Translations under genes and position numbers: made by a program
In this document: one piece after another, positions 9,014 to 17,548 of the stretch
How positions within the stretch are numbered: position 1 is the first letter of the stretch
Layout: each line of letters starts with the position of its first letter
Origin: Hirschia sp.
GTDB lineage: Bacteria > Pseudomonadota > Alphaproteobacteria > Caulobacterales > Hyphomonadaceae
Direction of reading: 5' to 3'
NCBI GenBank assembly: GCA_002709235.1
Contig: PAQI01000016.1
Location: forward strand, 55,868 to 119,867
Length of the DNA: 64,000 bases
Notes under the pieces: model-generated
What the model saw: only the letters and a program-made list of their open reading frames with translations
What the model was told of the DNA's origin: nothing
Databases searched by the model: none

Positions 9014-10264
9014 CTATTCAGCATCCAGTCCATAGGCCGTGTGCAAGGCCCGGACCGCAAGCTCCGTATAGGCTGCATCGATGAGCACCGAGATCTTGAT
9101 CTCGGAGGTCGCGATGACGGCGATGTTTATCCCCTTGGCGGACAATGCCTGGAACATGGCCTTGGCTACGCCCGTATGTGACCGCATCCCGACACCAACC
9201 ACCGAAACCTTGGCAACGTCCCGGTTGACTTCCAGTTCCTCAAAGCCAATTTCGGAACGCGCATCCTCCAGCGTCCGGCGTGCAAGTTCAGCGTCGCGGT
9301 CAGGTGCGGTGAACACCATGTTCTGACGGCCCTCGCGGCGCGCATCCGCCTGCACGATCATGTCGACATTGACGCCAGCATCGGCGAGCCGTGCAAATAT
9401 CTCGGCCGCGACACCAGGGTGGTCATCCAGACCCAGCAAGGTGAACTTCGCCTCATCTCGCGAATAGGCGATGCCTGAAACAACCTGTTTTTCCACGATC
9501 TCATCCTCATTGCAGACCAGCGTTCCGGCGTGTGTGTCGCCCGGATCGGCGAAACTCGACAGCACCCGGATTGGTACGTTGTTGTTCATGCCCAGTTCAA
9601 CACAGCGCGTCTGGAGTACTTTTGCACCCAGAGATGCCAGTTCAAGCATCTCCTCATAGGAGATCTTCTCCATGCGCTGGGCCTTGGGCACGATGCGCGG
9701 ATCGGTCGTGTAGACCCCATCCACATCGGTATAAATGGCGCATTCAGATGCACCCAGAGCCGCCGCGGCAGCGACAGCGGATGTGTCCGATCCACCCCGC
9801 CCCAGCGTTGCGATACGGCCATTGTCGTCGACACCCTGAAATCCGGCAATGACGGCGATTTCCCCACCATCGACAGCTTCAGCGAAACCTTCGCCTTCAA
9901 AACCCTTGATGCGTGCCTTGCCATGCGCTTCATCCGTGCGCAGCGCCAATTGCCAGCCGAGCCATGAACGCGCCCTCAGGCCACGTTTACGCAAGGCAAG
10001 CGCCAGCAGGCCGGATGTGACCTGCTCTCCTGAAGAGACAACGACATCATATTCGTCATCATATTCAGCGCCAACCAGGCCATCGCCTGCGGCTTCCTTG
10101 GTCCAGCCGACGAGTTTGTTGGTCTCGCCAGCCATGGCCGAAACAACGACGGCGAAACCGCCACCTTCATTGCGGGCGCGGTGAGCGACAACATCTGCCA
10201 CATGCTCGATGCGTTCGATATTTGCTACCGACGTGCCGCCAAATTTGAGTACCTTGCGAGTCAT
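9014..10264 (-). CDS. lysC: aspartate kinase
   Basis: Aspartate kinase phosphorylates aspartate with ATP in the first step towards lysine, methionine and threonine. The 416-residue protein has the N-terminal KFGGTSVANIERI, the SSGEQVTSGLLALAL loop, the catalytic GRGGSDTSAVAAAAALGA, and two C-terminal ACT domains (FTLLGLDDHPGVAAEIF and VSVVGVGMRSHTGVA) for feedback control. It is followed by ptsP and divergent from ubiG across 180 bases that must hold both promoters. Confidence 0.96.
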   Translation of the reverse strand: MTRKVLKFGGTSVANIERIEHVADVVAHRARNEGGGFAVVVSAMAGETNKLVGWTKEAAGDGLVGAEYDDEYDVVVSSGEQVTSGLLALALRKRGLRARSWLGWQLALRTDEAHGKARIKGFEGEGFAEAVDGGEIAVIAGFQGVDDNGRIATLGRGGSDTSAVAAAAALGASECAIYTDVDGVYTTDPRIVPKAQRMEKISYEEMLELASLGAKVLQTRCVELGMNNNVPIRVLSSFADPGDTHAGTLVCNEDEIVEKQVVSGIAYSRDEAKFTLLGLDDHPGVAAEIFARLADAGVNVDMIVQADARREGRQNMVFTAPDRDAELARRTLEDARSEIGFEELEVNRDVAKVSVVGVGMRSHTGVAKAMFQALSAKGINIAVIATSEIKISVLIDAAYTELAVRALHTAYGLDAE

Positions 10265-10444
10265 AATCTGGATATGCTGTTACCTGTTGGGAGCGCACCT
10301 GCGGCTGCCGAGCGATCAAACGGTCGCGGAGCAGAGACACAGGGTCGCACCAATCGTGACTTGATGTTCGCCGACAAGCGAACGACATGCCTTTTAGGCG
10401 GGAGTTTGCAATGACGCAAACAAAGTTCGAAGGGAAGCCGCACC

Positions 10445-11218
10445 ATGGCGTCTGAAATGAACACGAAAGATGCGTCTCCAAGGCCCACAAGCATCGATCC
10501 GGGCGAAATCGAGAAGTTTCGCGCAATGGCTGCCGAGTGGTGGGACCCGAACGGGAAATTCCGTCCCCTTCACAAATTCAACCCGACCCGGCTGGCCTTT
10601 ATCCGTGACGAGATCATTTCGCACTTCGGACTGGAAACAGCCAGTCGCCATCCGCTGCAAGGATTGCGGGTGCTCGATATCGGTTGCGGCGGCGGACTGG
10701 TATCGGAACCCATGGCCCGCATGGGCGCAAGCATGACATCGGTTGATGCTGGTGAGGCCAATATCAAGACCGCCATGACCCATGCCGAAGAAAACGGCAT
10801 CAAGATCGATTATCGCGTCGGCGCGGTCGAGGGCCTGATCGAGGCTGGCGAAGCCCCATTTGATGTGGTGCTCAATCTCGAAGTCGTCGAGCATGTGGCC
10901 AATCCCGAACAGTTCCTGAAGGACACGGCCAGCCTCGTACGTCCGGGTGGCCTGATGATCCTTGCCACAATCAACCGCACACCCAAGGCCTTTGCCCTGG
11001 CGGTAGTCGCTGCCGAATATGTTCTGGGCTGGCTGCCACGCGGCACTCATGAGTTCGACAAGTTTGTACGTCCGCGCGAGATGGAACGTGCGCTCGCCTC
11101 TGGGGGGATGGATGTGGCGCATTGGCAGGGCGTGACCTATAATCCCCTCGCAGACAAGTGGTCACTGACTCAGGATGTCGCCGTAAACTATCTTTGCGTG
11201 GCAACCCGGCCAGGCTGA
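10445..11218 (+). CDS. ubiG: bifunctional 2-polyprenyl-6-hydroxyphenol methylase / 3-demethylubiquinol 3-O-methyltransferase
   Basis: UbiG performs both O-methylations of ubiquinone synthesis with S-adenosylmethionine. The 257-residue protein begins with the family hallmark [18 protein letters not shown], then [12 protein letters not shown], the SAM motif [20 protein letters not shown], and the post-motif [19 protein letters not shown] lies upstream of the ATG. It is divergent from lysC and is followed at about 27 bases by the DUF924 gene. Confidence 0.96.
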   Translation: MASEMNTKDASPRPTSIDPGEIEKFRAMAAEWWDPNGKFRPLHKFNPTRLAFIRDEIISHFGLETASRHPLQGLRVLDIGCGGGLVSEPMARMGASMTSVDAGEANIKTAMTHAEENGIKIDYRVGAVEGLIEAGEAPFDVVLNLEVVEHVANPEQFLKDTASLVRPGGLMILATINRTPKAFALAVVAAEYVLGWLPRGTHEFDKFVRPREMERALASGGMDVAHWQGVTYNPLADKWSLTQDVAVNYLCVATRPG

Positions 11219-11245
11219 CGGCATGTCATGATAAGGGGGATAAAC

Positions 11246-11923
11246 ATGGCAGAAGGCAATGTGATGCAGAATGGTTTTCTCAGCGGTGAGACACGCCTGA
11301 AGAAACACGAAACCCGCGCGCTGCAGACACCCGGCGATGTTCTGGAATTCTGGTATGGCGATGGTGCCACCAATCCCGATACGCTCGGTGCCCGCCAGAA
11401 GATGTGGTTCCAGAAATCAGATGACACAGACCGCCTGATCGCCCGCAAGGGTGTCGACCTACTGGCGCGCCTGGCATCCGGTGAAGCTCATAAATGGGCC
11501 GCTATTGGACCGGCCGAGCGATTGGCCGCAATCATCGCGCTGGACCAGTTTACCCGCAACATCTTCCGCGACAGTGCAGCAGCCTTCGAAAATGACGCGC
11601 TGGCCCTCCAGCTCTGCAAGCAAGGGCTGGATGCAGGCGATGATCAGGCCATCACGCCGGTCAAGCGCGCATTCTTCTACCTGCCGCTGGAGCACTCAGA
11701 GAGCCTTGAGGACCAGGAACGTTGTGTCGGCCTGTTCAAGACGCTGGTGAAGGATGTTGATGACGCCCATCGCGGTCTGGCCGAAAGCTGGCTTGAATAT
11801 GCCCGCAAGCACCGCGAAGTCATCGAAAAATATGAGCGCTTCCCGCACCGCAACGCAGCACTGGACCGGATCTCCACCCGCGCCGAAAACGACTACCTGG
11901 CCAAGCCGGGAGCCGGTTTCTAG
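11246..11923 (+). CDS. DUF924 family protein
   Basis: The 225-residue helical protein matches DUF924 through VLEFWYGDG near the start, PAERLAAIIALDQFTRNIFR, and the YLPLEHSESLEDQERCV block. The fold resembles tetratricopeptide-like helical proteins; no reaction is known. ATG 11246 is used because AAGGGGGA lies five bases upstream; the in-frame ATG at 11228 has none. Its TAG shares CTAG (11920-11923) with the convergent 88-residue gene. Confidence 0.85.
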   Translation: MAEGNVMQNGFLSGETRLKKHETRALQTPGDVLEFWYGDGATNPDTLGARQKMWFQKSDDTDRLIARKGVDLLARLASGEAHKWAAIGPAERLAAIIALDQFTRNIFRDSAAAFENDALALQLCKQGLDAGDDQAITPVKRAFFYLPLEHSESLEDQERCVGLFKTLVKDVDDAHRGLAESWLEYARKHREVIEKYERFPHRNAALDRISTRAENDYLAKPGAGF

Positions 11924-12186
11924 CCGACCGTTTCTTCCCTGAGAGCTTCTTCTTCTGTCACGAAGGGGCGGTCTTCACGTGTACCGCGCATGGCGCGTTC
12001 GGTGGAGTTGACGTCTTCACCATTCTTGATCTCGACATAGTCATCTCCGACAGCCGTCAACACGCCGACAAAAGGCATGCCCTCCAACGATCCACCAACG
12101 CGGTAGCTGACAATGTCGCCGACCTTGAAGGTCGCAGGCTCGAAATTGAATTCAAACGGACAGGATCCGTCACCCATTCCCATCAT
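11920..12186 (-). CDS. hypothetical protein, 88 residues
   Basis: I do not recognise a named family. The protein is acidic and soluble. The central part, FKVGDIVSYRVGG then FVGVLTAVGDDYVEIKNGED, alternates short hydrophobic strands and turns, suggesting a small beta-barrel of SH3/KOW type (inference). GAGGAG lies six bases before the ATG, which supports a real gene. A perfect palindrome at 12222-12240 lies 36 bases upstream of the start and may be its operator. Confidence 0.7.
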   Translation of the reverse strand: MMGMGDGSCPFEFNFEPATFKVGDIVSYRVGGSLEGMPFVGVLTAVGDDYVEIKNGEDVNSTERAMRGTREDRPFVTEEEALREETVG

Positions 12187-12221
12187 GTTCGTCTCCTCTG
12201 ATCTATCTTATGCGGCGTTTC

Positions 12222-12240
12222 ATGCGCTATTGTAGCGCAT
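12222..12240. promoter_or_regulatory. perfect inverted repeat upstream of the 88-residue gene
   Basis: ATGCGCTA (12222-12229), TTG, TAGCGCAT (12233-12240). An 8-bp perfect inverted repeat with a 3-base spacer in the 161-base region between the minus gene starting at 12186 and the plus cupin gene at 12348. Placement fits an operator for a dimeric regulator; a small RNA hairpin is also possible. Confidence 0.45.
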
Positions 12241-12347
12241 TTGTCGGCCCTGCAAAATCCCTTCACCTGGCTATCGCAACGAGGCCCTCATGCAAGCCAA
12301 TGGAATAGATGATATATGGCCCGGATGTGAATGGGGAGACGATCCGG

Positions 12348-12836
12348 ATGAGCAGCGACAGATATCTTGTCAGACGCGATGAAATCGAGGCGAGGGAAGG
12401 TCTGGCCAAGACCCATTTCCTCAATGGCAATGCCAGGCGCATCAACAAGTCATTGGGTGACATGACCGGGCTGACCGGCATCGGCTTTCACATCATCGAG
12501 ATTGAGCCCGGCCATGACTCGACTGAACATCACGCCCATCATTTCGAGGATGAGTGCGTCTATGTCCTGTCTGGAACCGCAACAGCTTTCATCGGTGATG
12601 ACGCGCATGCGATCGGTCCTGGTGACTTCATCGGCTATCGCAAGGGCGGTCTGGCGCATTCGATCACAAATACCGGAAACGAAACCCTGCGATGCATCGT
12701 GGTGGGAGAACGTGGCAGGCATGACATCGGCGATTATCCGCGCCTGGAAAAGCGCGTCTATCGCAATGGCGACCTGCCCTGGGATCTGGTGGATTTCAAG
12801 TCGATCACCCATCCCCAGGCCGGCAAGAAGATCTGA
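12348..12836 (+). CDS. cupin domain-containing protein
   Basis: The 162-residue protein contains one cupin barrel: GHDSTEHHAHHFEDECVYVL holds the metal-binding motif 1 (His-x-His and a Glu), and AIGPGDFIGYRKGGLAHSI holds motif 2 with its His. Such proteins may bind metal-dependent small-molecule substrates or act as isomerases. The C-terminus (YPRLEKRVYRNGDLPWDLVDF) is shared by cupins of unknown substrate. ATG 12348 follows GGGGAG by about ten bases. The gene is monocistronic by spacing. Confidence 0.82.
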   Translation: MSSDRYLVRRDEIEAREGLAKTHFLNGNARRINKSLGDMTGLTGIGFHIIEIEPGHDSTEHHAHHFEDECVYVLSGTATAFIGDDAHAIGPGDFIGYRKGGLAHSITNTGNETLRCIVVGERGRHDIGDYPRLEKRVYRNGDLPWDLVDFKSITHPQAGKKI

Positions 12837-12955
12837 GAATCGCTTCCATAGCGAGAGGCCATGGTGGATTTCCTGAAACGGCAAATGCTATAGGCTCAAA
12901 CCGGACCGGATAAGCAACGCAATGGACCTGGTCACCAGAAAGAAGGAGCACCAGC

Positions 12956-13414
12956 GTGTTTCGCATCCTTGTCGACGCCGATGCCTGCCCCGTGAAGAAC
13001 GAAGTTTACAAGGTCGCTGAACGACATGGCGCTGAAGTAACCCTTGTCTCTGACAGCTGGATCAATGCCCCGCGCTTTCCATTTATCAAGCAGATCGTGG
13101 TCAATCAGGGGGCTGATGCTGCCGATGACTGGATCGCCGAACATTGCGATGCCCTGTGTGTGGTGGTGACGTCGGACATCCCTCTGGCAGAGCGCTGCCT
13201 GAATGCAGGCTCCAAAGTGCTCTCACCGCGTGGCAAGCCCTTCACCCCGGATGACATCGGGTCCGCGATCGCCACCCGCGCCCTGATGGAACAATTGCGC
13301 TCCACAGGTGACCAGATGGGCGGCCCACCGCCCTTTTCCGACCGGGACCGCTCGTCATTCCTGCAGGCCATTCATGAAACCCTCACTCACCTCAAACGCG
13401 AGCATCCGGGCTGA
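12956..13414 (+). CDS. YaiI/YqxD family protein (DUF188)
   Basis: The 152-residue protein starts FRILVDADACPVKNE, the DUF188 signature with conserved acidic residues resembling PIN/NYN-like folds, and continues with VVTSDIPLAERCL and VLSPRGKPFT. The family is widespread and uncharacterised; a metal-dependent nuclease role is only suggested by fold. A GTG start at 12956 follows AAGGAG by eight bases. The stop TGA abuts the stop of the next, convergent gene (TGATCA). Confidence 0.9.
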   Translation: MFRILVDADACPVKNEVYKVAERHGAEVTLVSDSWINAPRFPFIKQIVVNQGADAADDWIAEHCDALCVVVTSDIPLAERCLNAGSKVLSPRGKPFTPDDIGSAIATRALMEQLRSTGDQMGGPPPFSDRDRSSFLQAIHETLTHLKREHPG

Positions 13415-14218
13415 TCAGTTCATCCTGAGACGCCCAAAGGCCAGGCCTCTGCTATTGGTCATTTCCGGAACAAAGGTCTCGATGTGAAGACCGACAAGCC
13501 CCATATGATCAGGGGTCAGATGTTCGTCATCCAGCATTTCCACCGACCCGCTTTCAGTGATCGCGAATCTGGCAGAATGCGCATGCCCCTTGTGCGCGAC
13601 AACCGCCGTTACAGCCATGCGATCATCCTCCATACGCGTTGCCTGCCGGATCTTGCGCGGCGGACAAGCACGGCAGAATGATGAGCGATAAAATGATTCA
13701 AGGACCTCGCGCGCCACCTTGGCATCCGCATCATCGTCTTCAGCCATCTGAGCGCCAAATGCGGGCATTCGAAAATCCTGAGCATTGCGTGGCAATGTGA
13801 AGGGTGCCCTGTCGCTGGTGACGAAAGAGCAGAAAAAATCGAGATAATCAAAACAGCTGCGCTGGTCGAGCTGAAGGCCAGACATGTCATTGGCCTCATG
13901 GATCGGGCGTGCCGTGCCATCCAGGTGCAGCACATCACCATCCGCATCGATCAGATAGAACACCGCAGCCATGTCATAGCGGCTGCGTTCCTCTGAATTG
14001 AGACGAGGTACCACCCGCACCAGCCTGTAGATCTCTTCACCATCCCAGCCTTGCGCCTCGGCTGCCAGCGCTTCCATATCGTCCCGATCTTCGTCGCGGT
14101 AAAAGGAAATGGGTGCCCATTCCACACGTTCGGGCGCATCGCGCCAGTCCAGCCATGGCAGTTTGCCAGCGCCCTCAATGCGTCTGATATCTGTGAACGA
14201 ACAGCTGTCCCAAAACAT
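13415..14218 (-). CDS. hypothetical protein
   Basis: I do not recognise this protein of about 267 residues. It is soluble and acidic, without signal peptide. A segment FDYLDFFCSFVTSDRAPF followed later by FCRACPPRK shows clustered aromatics and two nearby Cys that could bind metal, but the pattern is incomplete. ATG 14218 is used; a GTG at 14230 in frame is an alternative. It lies 114 bases after DUF1178 on the same strand and may be the last gene of the comF-grxC-DUF1178 unit. Confidence 0.6.
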   Translation of the reverse strand: MFWDSCSFTDIRRIEGAGKLPWLDWRDAPERVEWAPISFYRDEDRDDMEALAAEAQGWDGEEIYRLVRVVPRLNSEERSRYDMAAVFYLIDADGDVLHLDGTARPIHEANDMSGLQLDQRSCFDYLDFFCSFVTSDRAPFTLPRNAQDFRMPAFGAQMAEDDDADAKVAREVLESFYRSSFCRACPPRKIRQATRMEDDRMAVTAVVAHKGHAHSARFAITESGSVEMLDDEHLTPDHMGLVGLHIETFVPEMTNSRGLAFGRLRMN

Positions 14219-14344
14219 TATGAAACTCACACAAGCTCATATGCGCTTTCATCAAGCACACTGTGTCGTCCCCCGGCCTGTCCTGATTATATGGGCTTTC
14301 TGACCTAGAATTGAAAGGTCTTAAAACGCTCCTGTGCCCGCCCC

Positions 14345-14809
14345 CTAGTTCACATCCTTGGGTTTGACCGGCGGTTTTGGCGCAAAGGGAGTGGGCAGAG
14401 GCGCAGCTGGAACGCCTTCCTCAACGAGTGATTTTGCCTCTTCGGCAGTGGTCTCACCCCAGACAGGACGATGTTCCTGCTCGCCATAAAACATTGACCG
14501 CGCCTCATCGGCAAAACGGTCACCCACATAATCATGGGTGGACGCAATATGTTCACGCACCTTGCCCGCCATGCGCGCAAAGTCTTCCGGTGTGGGTGTG
14601 GAGTCGCTGTTGGGCTTGCTCGGCATCCTGCCGGATTTTTCACCTGATGTACGAACAGATGGTGCCATGATCTGCTTGGACACATCCGTGATGCCACAGA
14701 TCGGACACTCGACCAGTCCACGCGCCTTTTGATCATCAAACGCGTCAGAGCCGGAAAACCAGCCTTCAAATTCATGGTCCGCTGCACAGACCAATGCATA
14801 TTTGATCAT
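14345..14809 (-). CDS. DUF1178 family protein
   Basis: The 154-residue protein begins MIKYALVCAADHEFEGWFSG and has the CPICG knuckle typical of DUF1178, a probable zinc-binding protein of unknown role. The C-terminus ends in a proline-rich run. The start MIKYAL at 14809 is fixed by family alignment; the frame is open further upstream but runs into grxC. It follows grxC after only 13 bases. In many alphaproteobacteria a carbon-nitrogen hydrolase gene sits between these two; here there is no room for it. Confidence 0.88.
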   Translation of the reverse strand: MIKYALVCAADHEFEGWFSGSDAFDDQKARGLVECPICGITDVSKQIMAPSVRTSGEKSGRMPSKPNSDSTPTPEDFARMAGKVREHIASTHDYVGDRFADEARSMFYGEQEHRPVWGETTAEEAKSLVEEGVPAAPLPTPFAPKPPVKPKDVN

Positions 14810-14822
14810 GTCGCTACCAGTG

Positions 14823-15089
14823 TCAGCTGCCACCTGCTGCGAGCAGGGCATCCAGCTTGCCTTTGCGTTCCAGCATCATCAGGTCATCGCATCCGCCAAT
14901 ATGCATGTCATCGATGAAGATCTGCGGATAGGTCGAGGCCCCATTGGCGCGCTTGATCATTTCCTCGCGCTTGGGTGTGCCATGTGCCGCATCGATCTGA
15001 TCGAACTTGACGCCTTTTTCCGTCAGCAGACGGAGGGCTGCCGCGCAATAACCGCAGAAATCACGCGTATAGATAGTGACTGACGCCAT
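14823..15089 (-). CDS. grxC: glutaredoxin 3
   Basis: The 88-residue dithiol glutaredoxin has the active site Cys12-Gly-Tyr-Cys15 (RDFCGYC), the cis-proline in STYPQIFIDD, and the GGCDDLM glutathione-binding block. It reduces disulfides and glutathione mixed disulfides in the cytosol. The start at 15089 is supported by AAAGGAG and by homology. It lies 19 bases after comF and is co-transcribed with it. Confidence 0.93.
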   Translation of the reverse strand: MASVTIYTRDFCGYCAAALRLLTEKGVKFDQIDAAHGTPKREEMIKRANGASTYPQIFIDDMHIGGCDDLMMLERKGKLDALLAAGGS

Positions 15090-15108
15090 GAAAATACTCC
15101 TTTGTCTC

Positions 15109-15897
15109 TCATATAGTCGGATCGACCGGTCTTGCAACGCGTGCAAGTGTAAGCACATCGACGCGGTCCGCACCGGCCTGCCTGAGAATTCGGGTGACTG
15201 CCTCGACCGTGGCTCCGGTCGTGTAGACGTCATCGACCAGCACAATGCGTGCGTCCTTCAACCTGCCCCGCCCCAGCCGCGACACACCAAATGCGCCCGC
15301 CACATTGCGCCGTCGTCCGTTTGCCGATTTGCCAGCCTGTGTCGGTGTCGCCCGCAGCCGCTTGACCGCATGCGCTGCGAGGGGTTTGTCTGCCAACCGC
15401 GAAATGGCGGCGGCCAGATAAAGCGACTGGTTGAACCCGCGCGAGACCAGTCGGGTATAGTGCAGGGGAATTGGCACGATCAACGTGCTGTTCGCCACCA
15501 TATCGGGGGCTGCTGCAATCATCCACCGGGCCAGAAGGTTCAGGCCGGAGCGGTCACCGCCATATTTGAGACGCAGGATGATGTCGCGCGACAGATCATC
15601 ATAGATCAGCGCAGCGCGGGCGCGGTCAAAGACAGGGCGATGCGCCATGCAGGCTGCGCATGTCTGTTCGGCCACCAGATCAAAATGCAGAGCCGGGTCC
15701 AGCCCCTGTCCACAGCAATGGCAGATCGGACCGCCTGCAAATGTCAGCTTGGCCCAGATATGAGGTTCGATCTGTCCGGGCCCCTGCAAATGCTGGCCAG
15801 TTGCGATAGATCTCGGCGGAAACAAAATGTGCTGCGCCTGACGCCCCCATTGGCGCAGGTTCTTGTTCAACCCGGCAAGATAGTCATATTGCCCCAC
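15109..15897 (-). CDS. ComF family phosphoribosyltransferase-like protein
   Basis: The 262-residue protein has an N-terminal Cys cluster (CHCCGQG at about 59-65 and CAAC at 80-83), as in the zinc ribbon of ComF, and a C-terminal type I PRTase domain with the PRPP loop RIVLVDDVYTTGATVE (about 217-232). ComF proteins act with the ComEA/ComEC/PriA DNA-uptake and recombination machinery in naturally competent bacteria; here no other competence gene is nearby. It heads the leftward comF-grxC-DUF1178 operon, divergent from the methyltransferase. Confidence 0.88.
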   Translation of the reverse strand: MGQYDYLAGLNKNLRQWGRQAQHILFPPRSIATGQHLQGPGQIEPHIWAKLTFAGGPICHCCGQGLDPALHFDLVAEQTCAACMAHRPVFDRARAALIYDDLSRDIILRLKYGGDRSGLNLLARWMIAAAPDMVANSTLIVPIPLHYTRLVSRGFNQSLYLAAAISRLADKPLAAHAVKRLRATPTQAGKSANGRRRNVAGAFGVSRLGRGRLKDARIVLVDDVYTTGATVEAVTRILRQAGADRVDVLTLARVARPVDPTI

Positions 15898-15945
15898 AGC
15901 GCCCCACAGTCTTCACCCGGGCTTTGAATAAAGACCATCCTGATC

Positions 15946-16860
15946 ATGTCGTCATCCCCCTTCGTCTTTGACCGCCGCCTGCATCGCCTGCACCGCGACC
16001 GGGCTGCTGGCAGGTTCGAGAGCTTCAGCTTCCTCAAGGACAATGCTGCAGACGACCTCGCCGAGAGCCTGGAGGCTGTCACACGCAGCTTTGACCTGGC
16101 GCTGGACCTTGGCGCGCATGGCGGTCAGACGCGTGCGGCGATCATGGCGCGTCCCACACTGGCTAGCCGAATTGGGCACTGGATCAGCTCGGATCTGTCA
16201 CCTGCTTTCGCATCCCGTCTGGGTACCGGAGCTGTCGTGGCAAGTGAAGAACAGCTGCCCTTTGCACCACAAAGCTTCGACCTGGTCACCTCCACCCTCG
16301 CCCTGCACTGGGTCAATGACCTGCCCGGTGCCCTGATCCAGATCCGGATGGTACTCAGGCCCGACGGATTCTTCATCGGTCAGCTGCTGGGCGGGGCCAC
16401 GCTGAATGAATTGCGTAGCTGCCTGATTGATGCCGAAACCGAAATCCGCGGCGGCGCAGCGATGCGCGTGTCACCCTTTGCCGATGTTCAGGACATGGCA
16501 GGCCTGATGCAGCGCGCAGGATTTGCCTTGCCCGTGGCCGACACACAGACGCTGACCGTGCGCTATTCCAATCCATTTCGCCTGTTTGAAGATCTGCGCG
16601 GCATGGGTGAGACATCCGCCCCGGCTGACAGCAATGCACCACCTCTGACACGCGCAATCCTGATGCGGGCGATGTCGCTTTACCAGCAGCGCCACAGCGA
16701 CCCGGATGGCCGGATGCGCGCGACTTTTGAAATTCTCACAGTTTCAGGGTGGGCACCCGCACCGGACCAACCAAAACCGCTACGGCCCGGCAGTGCAAAA
16801 TCAAGATTATCAGATGCTTTGGGTGTGCCCGAGCACAAGGCCGGGGACAAGGCGGGCTGA
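15946..16860 (+). CDS. NDUFAF5-like SAM-dependent enzyme
   Basis: The 304-residue protein starts with VFDRRLHRLHRDRAA, the amphipathic motif seen in NDUFAF5 and its alphaproteobacterial relatives, followed by a class I methyltransferase fold (ALDLGAHGGQTRAAI, then SFDLVTSTLALHWVNDLPGA and a VLRPDGFFIGQ strand). Human NDUFAF5 hydroxylates an Arg of complex I subunit NDUFS7, so a role in respiratory complex I assembly is plausible (inference). BioC-type malonyl methyltransferase is the main alternative. It is divergent from comF, a known neighbourhood. Confidence 0.82.
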   Translation: MSSSPFVFDRRLHRLHRDRAAGRFESFSFLKDNAADDLAESLEAVTRSFDLALDLGAHGGQTRAAIMARPTLASRIGHWISSDLSPAFASRLGTGAVVASEEQLPFAPQSFDLVTSTLALHWVNDLPGALIQIRMVLRPDGFFIGQLLGGATLNELRSCLIDAETEIRGGAAMRVSPFADVQDMAGLMQRAGFALPVADTQTLTVRYSNPFRLFEDLRGMGETSAPADSNAPPLTRAILMRAMSLYQQRHSDPDGRMRATFEILTVSGWAPAPDQPKPLRPGSAKSRLSDALGVPEHKAGDKAG

Positions 16861-16861
16861 T

Positions 16862-17107
16862 CTAGTCGAGCGTTGCTGGCGCGTCGAGGTCTCCATTGGC
16901 GTCCAGATCCTCAAGGCTATCACCCCAGGTGTTGGATAGGCCGTTATAGGTTCCACGCAAATGGTCGCCAGAGGCCGCCATGCCGACAATCAGGAGAATG
17001 GTGATCAGCGCGGCAATCAGGCCATATTCAATGGCTTCACCTGACTCACAGCGCGCAAAGCGAGCGAGGGCGGACTTTAATTTTCCTCTTCCTGCGCGCG
17101 CGACCAC
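16862..17107 (-). CDS. Flp-family type IVb pilin-like protein
   Basis: The 81-residue protein has a basic leader followed by ESGEAIEYGLIAALITILLIVG, the type IVb pilin pattern of processing site plus hydrophobic helix. Compared with the usual Gly-cut-x4-Glu-Tyr, the spacing between Gly and Glu-Tyr is shorter by one residue, so processing would have to occur after Ser or not at all. The tail (LEDLDANGDLDAP) is unusually acidic. The GTG start at 17107 lies 31 bases inside mutT. No tad assembly genes are in the window. It could be a minor pilin or pseudopilin. Confidence 0.75.
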   Translation of the reverse strand: MVARAGRGKLKSALARFARCESGEAIEYGLIAALITILLIVGMAASGDHLRGTYNGLSNTWGDSLEDLDANGDLDAPATLD

Positions 17108-17517
17108 TCTTCAAACCTCTTCATCAAACCCACATCCGCTGGCGGTGTGGGATAGTCGTTCATCGTTTCAAGACCGACCCATGCAAGTGCCTGGCCCTCT
17201 CTTCCCGTCATCTCTCCGCGCCACTGACGACACAGATAGACCGGCATCATCAGGTGGAAGGTGTCATAGCCATGAGACGCGAAAGAGAAAGGCTCCAGAT
17301 CGGCTTCATCAACCGTGATCCCCAGCTCTTCATCAAGTTCCCGAACCAGAGCTGATTCAGGACTTTCTCCCGGTTCGACCTTGCCACCGGGAAATTCCCA
17401 GAGCCCGGCCATCGACTTGCCTTCCGGTCGTTGTGCCAGCAATAGCCTGCCATCCTCGCGCACAAGCGCGACAGCAGACACCAGTACAAGTGACCTTCCC
17501 GGTTTCATCCTTGGCAT
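17077..17517 (-). CDS. mutT: (deoxy)nucleoside triphosphate pyrophosphohydrolase, MutT-type Nudix
   Basis: The 146-residue protein carries a complete Nudix box GGKVEPGESPESALVRELDE followed by ELGI, and the surrounding LLAQRPEGKSMAGLWEFPGG is typical of MutT/8-oxo-dGTP hydrolases, which clean the nucleotide pool of oxidised guanine. The start at 17517 is chosen because GGAG lies just upstream; the longer frame overlaps the end of argJ. It follows argJ after 31 bases in the foldase-argJ-mutT operon. Confidence 0.92.
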   Translation of the reverse strand: MPRMKPGRSLVLVSAVALVREDGRLLLAQRPEGKSMAGLWEFPGGKVEPGESPESALVRELDEELGITVDEADLEPFSFASHGYDTFHLMMPVYLCRQWRGEMTGREGQALAWVGLETMNDYPTPPADVGLMKRFEEWSRAQEEEN

Positions 17518-17548
17518 ATCTCCGTGAATTTCACGTTTGTGCACGTGA

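Noticed and set aside
15076-15927. 283-residue plus-strand frame opposite comF
   Set aside because: The comF frame has zinc-ribbon and PRPP motifs; the opposite frame is a shadow.
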